Made by a program: the position numbers and the translations under genes. Source: Gleimia hominis (GTDB lineage: Bacteria; Actinomycetota; Actinomycetes; Actinomycetales; Actinomycetaceae). Taken from it: DNA of 64,000 nucleotides. This document shows positions 57,918-64,000 of this stretch, piece after piece. The stretch covers positions 1,674,001-1,738,000 of the forward strand of contig NZ_CP126963.1 of assembly GCF_002871945.2 (NCBI RefSeq), given 5' to 3'. The notes beneath the pieces were generated by a model. The model had not been told where the DNA came from. It did not search any database and saw only the letters and a list, made by a program, of their open reading frames with translations. Positions within the stretch are counted from its first letter, which is position 1. Each line of letters begins with the position of its first letter.

Positions 57918-59375
57918 TTATTGCCTTTCTTCAGGGCGCCCCTCCTGGGCCCACAGCGTGTGGTACACACCGGGTTTATCTACCCGCTGGTACGTGTGGG
58001 CACCGAAGAAGTCCCGCTGCCCCTGGATTAAGCTTGCCGGCAGGCGTTGCGCCCGGATCTGGTCGAAGTAAGCCAGCGTGGAGCAGAACACGGGGGTGGG
58101 AATGCCGTGTTGCACGCCGGCGGAGGCGATGCGTCGCCACGCGGGTTCCACATCTTCGATCCGTTCCGCAAAGTAGTCTCCGGCCATCAGCAGAGCCAGG
58201 GTGGGGTCGGCTTCGTAAGCGCGCGTGATGTCAGTTAGGAACTGGGCGCGGATAATGCAGCCGCCCCGCCAGATTTGCGCCAACCCGGCTCGGTCAATGT
58301 CCCATCCGTATTCCGTGGCGGCGCGGGTAATCTGGTCGAAACCTTGCGAGTACGCCACGATTTTTGATGCCAGCAGGGCTTGGCGCACGTCCTCAATGAA
58401 CGCGTCTGGGTCCGTGATGTTCCACTCGCTCACCTGGCCTTTGAAGCGCGCTTGCGCTAGAGAACGAGATTCTTGTGAGGAAGAGGCGCCACGCGCCATC
58501 GTGGCTTCGGCGATCCCGGTTACGGGTACTGCGAGGTCCAGCGCGTTCTGCACCGTCCACTTACCCGTCCCTTTTTGCGACGCCGCATCCACAATCAAAT
58601 CAACTAGGGGTTTACCGGTTTCTTCATCTACTTGCCGCAGTACTTGCGCAGTTATTTCAATGAGGTACGAGTTCAGCTCCCCCTCATTCCACCGGTCAAA
58701 TATGTCTGCTATCTGCAGGGGGGATAGGTCCAGGCCGGCGCGGAGCAGGTCGTAGGCTTCGGCGATCACCTGCATGTCTGCGTATTCAATCCCGTTGTGC
58801 ACCATTTTCACGAAGTGGCCAGCACCGTCCGCACCGATGTGCATGCAGCACGGTTTGCCGTCTACGTGCGCCGAGATTTTTTCGAACATGGGGCCAAGAC
58901 GCTTGTAAGATTGCGCGGTGCCCCCAGGCATGATCGATGGGCCCCACAGGGCACCTTCCTCACCCCCAGAAACACCTGCGCCAACGAAATGAAGGCCGCG
59001 GTCTCGGCACCATTTTTCACGCCGAATCGTGTCTGTGAACAGGGAGTTACCGCAGTCAACAATGATGTCACCCTCGTCCATCAGGTTGGCCATTTGTTCC
59101 ATCACGGCGTCGGTGGGGGCACCGGCTTTAACCATGATGATTCCCACGCGGGGTGGGCGCAGACTTGCGATAAAGTCTTCCATCGTTGGGGCGGGCACGA
59201 AATCGGCTTCACTACCGTGCTTTTGGATGAACTGTTCTGTTCTCGGTTCCGTCCGGTTGCCCACCGCGGTGTCGTAGCCGTTGCGCGCGAGGTTTCGAGC
59301 CAGGTTCGATCCCATCACGCCCATTCCCCACACGCCGATGTCGGCTGACGCTGGAGCTGGAGTTTCGATTGTCAT
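57918..59375 (-). CDS. gnd: 6-Phosphogluconate dehydrogenase (decarboxylating)
   Basis: This 485-residue NADP-dependent enzyme of the oxidative pentose phosphate pathway makes ribulose 5-phosphate. It has Rossmann IGVWGMGVMGSNLARNLARNGY (residues 13-34), VGAGVSGGEEGALWGPSIMPGG (about residues 131-152, substrate-binding GVSGGEEG), HNGIEYADMQVIAEAYDLL (about residue 193) and IVDAASQKGTGKWT (about residues 262-275). Length is typical. The PBP gene follows after 3 bases. Confidence 0.95.
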   Translation of the reverse strand: MTIETPAPASADIGVWGMGVMGSNLARNLARNGYDTAVGNRTEPRTEQFIQKHGSEADFVPAPTMEDFIASLRPPRVGIIMVKAGAPTDAVMEQMANLMDEGDIIVDCGNSLFTDTIRREKWCRDRGLHFVGAGVSGGEEGALWGPSIMPGGTAQSYKRLGPMFEKISAHVDGKPCCMHIGADGAGHFVKMVHNGIEYADMQVIAEAYDLLRAGLDLSPLQIADIFDRWNEGELNSYLIEITAQVLRQVDEETGKPLVDLIVDAASQKGTGKWTVQNALDLAVPVTGIAEATMARGASSSQESRSLAQARFKGQVSEWNITDPDAFIEDVRQALLASKIVAYSQGFDQITRAATEYGWDIDRAGLAQIWRGGCIIRAQFLTDITRAYEADPTLALLMAGDYFAERIEDVEPAWRRIASAGVQHGIPTPVFCSTLAYFDQIRAQRLPASLIQGQRDFFGAHTYQRVDKPGVYHTLWAQEGRPEERQ

Positions 59376-59432
59376 ACTGCTCCTTAAATAATCGCTTGTC
59401 TTAAATAAGGGTAATACGTTTTTACGTAAATG

Positions 59433-60896
59433 TTACTTATTGTGCGTTTTCCACCATTGCACAAGCTCTTCTTCGGCCCGTTCTTGCCCCAGAGGTCCTT
59501 CTTCCATGCGGAGTTTGAGGAGGAACTGGTAGGCCTGTCCCACCTGTGGACCCGGTTCTAATCCGAGGATGCTCATAATCTGATCTCCATTGAGGTCCGG
59601 GCGTACCGCATCGAGTTTTTCCTGTTTGGCAAGCTGGTCGATCCGCGCCTCTAAGTCGTCGTACGCGGCCCGCAGGTAGTTGGCTTTGCGTCGGTTGCGG
59701 GTAGTGCAGTCCGCACGGGTCAGGCGGTGGAGGCGTTGCAGTAGGTCACCGGCGTCAGCCACGTAGCGACGCACCGCCGAGTCCGTCCACCCCTGCTCAC
59801 CGTAACCGTGGAACCGCAGGTGTAGGCGCACCAGTTTGGTCACGGCTTTGGTGGTGGCTTTGTCGAACTTCAGAGCTCGCATGCGCGCCCGCGTAAGCTT
59901 TGCCCCCACGACCTCATGATGGTGAAAAGAAACCGTTCCATCGGGTTCAAATTTGCGGGTGTCGGGCTTGCCCACGTCGTGCATGATCGCGGCGAAACGG
60001 AGGATGAAGTCGGGGGCGGGAACCGGGCCGGTTTCGTCAGTTTCCATGGACATCGCGTTGTCTAATACCGTGAGGGTGTGCTCAAACACGTCTTTGTGAC
60101 GGTTGTGTTCGTCGACAGTGTCGCGTAACGCGGAGAACTCCGGGAGCACTTCGTCGCACACCCCGGTGTACACCATGAGTTCTAAACCGCGGCGCGGATA
60201 CGGGCTGATCATGAGCCGGTGCAGTTCCGCTTGGATGCGTTCTGCGGACACGATCTGCAGGCGCGGAGCTTGCGCGGACATTGCGGCCATCACGTCTTCG
60301 GACACGTCAATGCCCAGTTGGGCGGTGAACCGGGCGGCCCGCATTATCCGCAGCGGGTCGTCGTCAAAAGACTGCTGGGCGGAAACCGGGGTTTTTAACA
60401 CGCCTTCCGCCAGGTCTTCTAACCCACCGTGGGGGTCCACGAGTTTCAGCTGTGGCAGCAGCATTGCGCACGCGTTGATGGTGAAGTCGCGGCGCGAAAG
60501 GTCACCTTCCAGGTGGTCGCCGTACTGCACGGTGGGTTTGCGTGAGGTACTGTCGTACTCTTCGGTGCGGTAGGTGGTGACTTCAACGGTGAGACCCGCT
60601 TTTTGCCCGCCGATGGTGCCGAATGCTTTCCCTACCGTCCACGTGTTCGCTCCCCATTTGCGCAGTAGTTCTTGCGTGTCGTCGGGGCGAGCGTTGGTGG
60701 TGAGGTCGAAGTCATGGGGGGTTTTCGCTAGGAACGCGTCGCGCACAGGGCCGCCCACGAGGGCGAGTTCGAACCCGGCGTCGGTAAACACGTGTCCGAG
60801 TTCCACGATTTGTTTCGGCAGGTGTTTGAATGCCGCGTGAGCGTTCGCCAGTAGCGTGGTTTGCGACCCACAACCCACATAGTTCGTCGTATCCAT
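59433..60896 (-). CDS. CCA-adding tRNA nucleotidyltransferase
   Basis: This 487-residue enzyme builds or repairs the 3' CCA end of tRNAs. It has the class II nucleotidyltransferase head LALVGGPVRDAFLAKTPHDFDLTTNARPDDT (about residues 44-74, catalytic DFD), GLTVEVTTYRTEE, DLSRRDFTINACAM and DDPLRIMRAARF. An HD domain follows with IMHDVGKPDTRKF (about residue 310) and HHHEVVGAKLTR. Actinobacterial members are usually named PcnA/Cca. It is divergent from the NUDIX gene. Confidence 0.93.
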   Translation of the reverse strand: MDTTNYVGCGSQTTLLANAHAAFKHLPKQIVELGHVFTDAGFELALVGGPVRDAFLAKTPHDFDLTTNARPDDTQELLRKWGANTWTVGKAFGTIGGQKAGLTVEVTTYRTEEYDSTSRKPTVQYGDHLEGDLSRRDFTINACAMLLPQLKLVDPHGGLEDLAEGVLKTPVSAQQSFDDDPLRIMRAARFTAQLGIDVSEDVMAAMSAQAPRLQIVSAERIQAELHRLMISPYPRRGLELMVYTGVCDEVLPEFSALRDTVDEHNRHKDVFEHTLTVLDNAMSMETDETGPVPAPDFILRFAAIMHDVGKPDTRKFEPDGTVSFHHHEVVGAKLTRARMRALKFDKATTKAVTKLVRLHLRFHGYGEQGWTDSAVRRYVADAGDLLQRLHRLTRADCTTRNRRKANYLRAAYDDLEARIDQLAKQEKLDAVRPDLNGDQIMSILGLEPGPQVGQAYQFLLKLRMEEGPLGQERAEEELVQWWKTHNK

Positions 60897-60995
60897 CCCT
60901 ATAAGAGTGCCAGAAATGCAGCGGCGGCGCTAGAACGCTAGGCGCTAACGTTGGTGAATAGACACTTTTTTGCGCTCGCCTAATAGAGTAGGGGT

Positions 60996-61532
60996 ATGTC
61001 TTCACGTAATCGTCGCCACCCGCTGGGGGTACCGCGCCCTCCGCGGAAGCGGCGTTTTCGAGCTCGTAAAACCCCAACGCTGGTGGTGGATGAAACTAGT
61101 GCGGGCGGCTTGGTAGTGCGCATTGAGAAGGGTCACCCGTACGTGGCGGTGATTGCGCGGCGGAACCGGGCGGGCAAGATTGAGTGGTGTTTACCGAAGG
61201 GACATTTGGAACCGGGTGAGTCCGCCCCGGTGGCTGCGGTGCGGGAGATCGCGGAGGAAACTGGGATCACGGGCCAGGTGGTGGCACCGCTGGCGTCTAT
61301 TGACTACTGGTTTTCTTCTTTTGACAAGCGGATTCACAAGGTGGTGCACCATTATTTGTTGGAGTACGAGTCGGGTTCGATAACGGTTGAGAACGATCCG
61401 GATCACGAGGCGGAGGATGCCGCGTGGGTTCGTTTAGACCGCGTTTCTGCACGCCTTGTGTATCCGAATGAGCGTCGTATCGTTGCGTTAGCGATTGACT
61501 TACTTTACCCCCCTGAGGTGGTGCGCCTGTGA
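60996..61532 (+). CDS. NUDIX hydrolase
   Basis: This 178-residue protein has a basic N-terminus (~25 residues) and a complete Nudix box GHLEPGESAPVAAVREIAEETGI (about residues 69-91; pattern G-x5-E-x7-REx2EExG). It hydrolyses a nucleoside diphosphate linked to another group; the exact substrate is unknown. A TAATAG -10-like element lies about 10 bases before the start, so the mRNA leader is probably very short. The stop overlaps the next gene as GTGA. In other actinobacteria this gene occupies the same place before the DUF6049 and murJ genes. Confidence 0.88.
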   Translation: MSSRNRRHPLGVPRPPRKRRFRARKTPTLVVDETSAGGLVVRIEKGHPYVAVIARRNRAGKIEWCLPKGHLEPGESAPVAAVREIAEETGITGQVVAPLASIDYWFSSFDKRIHKVVHHYLLEYESGSITVENDPDHEAEDAAWVRLDRVSARLVYPNERRIVALAIDLLYPPEVVRL

Positions 61533-63748
61533 GGCGGCGCAGCCGCGGGCACGCGGCCCGCCCGGTTTTGGTGGTCTGCTGGGTACTGACCGCCTTGTTT
61601 ACCTTGGTGTGGAGCGGGTTAGCAACCCCTTCCGCGAGCGCCACTGCACGGGTTTCGACTAGTACCCCCGAGGTGTCCCGCGCCGAGCTTCAACCGCTAA
61701 CTAGATACCCTCAGGTTGTGCGGACCCATGCGAAACCAGCAGGTGTGGGCCGGCTGGAGGGGTTAAGAACAGAGCCCGCTAAAGCGCCGCCGTTGGAGGT
61801 TACGGTTGAGTCGATATCCCCTCAGGTGTTAACGGACCAGACGGAAGTTACGGTGACGGCGACCGTGACGGCGCATTCAAAAGGTTTTGAACGCGCGTTA
61901 GCGACCTTGAGTGTGCGGGAGGATTCTGCCGCGACGATGGCTGCGTTAACGGATTATTTGCGCGGAAAAGGGGGCGGTGGTTTAGCGGTTGGGCAAGAGG
62001 AACTACCCAGCCTGCAGGCGGAGCAGACGCGGACGGTGAAGTTCACGGTGCCGACGCATTCGCTCCCTATATATGACGCGTTCAACTGGGGGCCGCGGGG
62101 GGTGGAGGTGTCCGTGCAGGCCACGCAGGAGAAATCCGCGCAAGATACAGATGCGGATGAGGGTACGCAGGTAACTCCTAACGAAGGAGCGGGTACGCAG
62201 GCAACTGCCGGCGAGGGAGCGGACAAGCAGGCAACTGCCGGAAACGACGAGGGTGAGGCCGTGCAGGCGGCGGCGCGGTCGGTGATTATTTGGGATTCGC
62301 AAACGGACCTGCAGCCAGTTGGAGTAACGGCGCTGGTGCCGGTTGGGACGCAGTTGGATAAGAACCTTAAGCCGCAGTTCCCGGCCGGTCCCCTGGTGCC
62401 GCGGCTGACCACGGTCCCGGGGGTGGCGGTTGCGGTGGAATCGCAGTTACTAAATACGGATAAGCAGCTGGTGCAAGACTTGGTTTCGGCGCGGCAAACC
62501 CCGGTTACGCTACCGGCGTTGGGCGCGAACCTGGCAGATTTGGCGCATACCAAAAACAAGGCGTTCATTAAGCTGGCGAAAGCATCTATTGGGGTGCATA
62601 AAGCTGCTGATGAGGCGCAGTTACCGACCGTTGATAACGTCGTGTGGGCGCGGGGTACCGCTTTGGATCGCGTTACCGTGCGCGCGTGGGCAGACCGGGT
62701 GATCATCACATCTGACGAGGCGCTCGCACCGGTTTACTACCCCAGTTACACGCCCAGTGCCGTGTTCAGTGTTGACCCCCGCTCGGGCGTCACGCTGCAG
62801 GGGGATGCGGCGAACGCGGGTACGCGCATCATTGCCACCAAGCAGAGTATCGACAATCTAATTGCCCAGCCGGCGAAAACCCCTGCGGAAGAGTTCAACG
62901 TGCGTCAACTGTTGCGCGCCAGCACCGCGATAATCACCCGCGAACTGCCATACGAACCCCGGTCGATCGCGGTTGCAGCGCCCACGGAGCTCACCAGTAA
63001 TACCGTAGAGCGGCTGCGGGCCCTCATGAATAATTCGTGGGTGAAACCGACCCCCCTAAACGCGCTTTTGAACGCGGACATAACGCAAGCGCGAGTGCGG
63101 GAAACACTGGTGGAACACCGCCCCACCAGTGGGATTAACGCGAGCCAAGCGGAAGCAACCATGTCGGCGCTCGCCAGCACGAACGCGGTTGCCGCCGCGG
63201 TGGCGGACACGGATACGCAACCGGCACGGCTGCGTCAAGATGCCCTGCTGGTGGCCCGCAGTGTCAAAACGGCGAAGCAAAGAGAGCAGATTTTAACGGA
63301 TCTGAAGAAGCGGGCTCAGGCAATCTCAACAGCGCTGGTGGTCGCCCGGTCCGCGCCCATTAACCTGCTGGATTCCAAAGCGAACCTGCCGATAACGGTG
63401 AGTAACAAACTGGCGGACACCGCGAACGTAACCGTCACTGCCACCACGTTGGACCCCCGTTTGCGCCTCGGGGGTGCGCAGAAAACACAGGTGGCGGGGC
63501 GGACCGCAAAACTGGTGCGGATTCCCACCGAAGGCATTGGTTCCGGTAACGTAAAAGTTCGCGTATCCTTAACGAATCCGCAGGGTAAAGCGTTACACCC
63601 ACCACGTGAAATCGTGGTGCGGGTGCGTGCCGGGTGGGAGTCAAAAGGAACGTTCGCTATCGGTGCTGCGCTGGCAGTGCTTTTAGTGATAGGTGTTGTG
63701 CGTAGTATTCGAGGTGGTAGACGTGCCTCTACATCCAAGGAGGTTTAA
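61529..63748 (+). CDS. DUF6049-family exported membrane-anchored protein
   Basis: This 739-residue protein starts at GTG 61529, overlapping the NUDIX stop. It has an N-terminal signal sequence (HAARPVLVVCWVLTALFTLVWSGLATPSASA), a large extracytoplasmic region, a repeat of GxxxQATAGEGADKQATAG type (about residues 215-245, Glu/Thr/Ala-rich) and one C-terminal membrane helix (FAIGAALAVLLVIGVV) before a basic tail. The place between a NUDIX gene and murJ is the standard locus of the actinobacterial DUF6049 proteins, whose function is not known but is suspected to concern the envelope. The stop overlaps the murJ start as TAATG. Confidence 0.82.
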   Translation: MRRRSRGHAARPVLVVCWVLTALFTLVWSGLATPSASATARVSTSTPEVSRAELQPLTRYPQVVRTHAKPAGVGRLEGLRTEPAKAPPLEVTVESISPQVLTDQTEVTVTATVTAHSKGFERALATLSVREDSAATMAALTDYLRGKGGGGLAVGQEELPSLQAEQTRTVKFTVPTHSLPIYDAFNWGPRGVEVSVQATQEKSAQDTDADEGTQVTPNEGAGTQATAGEGADKQATAGNDEGEAVQAAARSVIIWDSQTDLQPVGVTALVPVGTQLDKNLKPQFPAGPLVPRLTTVPGVAVAVESQLLNTDKQLVQDLVSARQTPVTLPALGANLADLAHTKNKAFIKLAKASIGVHKAADEAQLPTVDNVVWARGTALDRVTVRAWADRVIITSDEALAPVYYPSYTPSAVFSVDPRSGVTLQGDAANAGTRIIATKQSIDNLIAQPAKTPAEEFNVRQLLRASTAIITRELPYEPRSIAVAAPTELTSNTVERLRALMNNSWVKPTPLNALLNADITQARVRETLVEHRPTSGINASQAEATMSALASTNAVAAAVADTDTQPARLRQDALLVARSVKTAKQREQILTDLKKRAQAISTALVVARSAPINLLDSKANLPITVSNKLADTANVTVTATTLDPRLRLGGAQKTQVAGRTAKLVRIPTEGIGSGNVKVRVSLTNPQGKALHPPREIVVRVRAGWESKGTFAIGAALAVLLVIGVVRSIRGGRRASTSKEV

Positions 63749-64000
63749 TGTCCCCAGATAACGAAGAGCTGGTGGGGGATCCGAAGCAGACGTCTATTGC
63801 TCGTTCCACGGCGATTATGGCGGCGGGCACAATCGTGTCGCGCCTACTCGGGTTCGTCCGCTGGGGCCTGCTGCTGGTCGCGGTTGGGGGCACGGGTGCT
63901 AACGATGCGTTCCAAGTGGCGAATACCCTCCCTAACACCGTGTTCAACATGCTGGCTGCGGGGCTTTTAGACGCGATTTTGGTGCCTCAAATTGTGCGGG
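63748..64000 (+). CDS. murJ: Lipid II flippase MurJ (5' part)
   Basis: These are the first 84 codons of MurJ/MviN, the polytopic flippase that moves lipid II to the outer face of the membrane. After a short polar N-terminus, SIARSTAIMAAGTIVSRLLGFVRWGLLLVAVG (about residues 15-46) and ANDAFQVANTLPNTVFNMLAAGLLDAILVPQIV are typical of the first two helices of the family. AAGGAGG precedes ATG 63748, which overlaps the DUF6049 stop. The rest lies beyond the window. Confidence 0.92.
   Translation, partial: MSPDNEELVGDPKQTSIARSTAIMAAGTIVSRLLGFVRWGLLLVAVGGTGANDAFQVANTLPNTVFNMLAAGLLDAILVPQIVR

Noticed and set aside
1..64000. CRISPR arrays, insertion sequences, integrases, rRNA and tRNA genes
   Set aside because: Looked for repeated 25-40 base units with spacers, transposase motifs and RNA gene landmarks; none was seen. 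The tandem repeats found are contiguous and too short for CRISPR.

Overview
The window comes from a moderately GC-rich actinobacterium, probably of the Actinomycetaceae type. This is inferred from the right end, where dnaB, rplI, rpsR, ssb, rpsF, a class A penicillin-binding protein, gnd, a CCA-adding enzyme, a NUDIX hydrolase, a DUF6049 protein and murJ lie in the order usual for the origin-proximal side of actinobacterial chromosomes. No rRNA, tRNA, CRISPR array, insertion sequence or prophage was recognised.

Left end (1-8.3 kb): a partial RluA-type pseudouridine synthase, a LysP-like amino acid permease, and a visibly AT-richer three-gene ABC exporter cassette whose ATPase gene is frameshifted exactly at the Walker A motif. 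Next comes a scar where an aldo/keto reductase remnant and a CPA1 Na+/H+ antiporter have both lost their 5' ends, followed by a zinc alcohol dehydrogenase.

Centre (8.3-39.4 kb): a large inositol/polyol region. The classical myo-inositol pathway is complete: two sugar-porter transporters, iolG, iolE, iolD, iolB, iolC, an aldolase in the IolJ position and iolA. It is accompanied by a GntR regulator (IolR-like) and repeated TTGT-N4-ACAA sites. Interleaved are three further Gfo/Idh/MocA dehydrogenases and three further TIM-barrel isomerase/epimerases, with two LacI regulators and a family of TTARCGCGCGYTAA palindromes. This looks like a second regulon for other inositols or glycosides. A transaldolase heads the iolG-iolE operon. 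A TauE exporter, a phosphatidylcholine-synthase-like enzyme, an unknown membrane protein, a cell-wall-anchored nuclease and a 73-residue membrane peptide with a switch-like leader are also here.

Right centre (39.5-47.8 kb): a lipoprotein, then a 2-aminoethylphosphonate (2-AEP) operon. It holds an ABC ATPase, a permease-permease-binding-protein fusion, PhnW and PhnX, and should give uptake of 2-AEP, transamination to phosphonoacetaldehyde and hydrolysis to acetaldehyde and phosphate. A pyridoxal-type kinase and a small Cys-containing protein lie between it and dnaB.

Right end (47.8-64 kb): replication, ribosome, envelope and housekeeping genes, with a MATE transporter and a pullulanase inserted. 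The dnaB upstream region carries a dense cluster of DnaA-box sequences. Short tandem duplications of 16-60 bp recur in spacers across the window.
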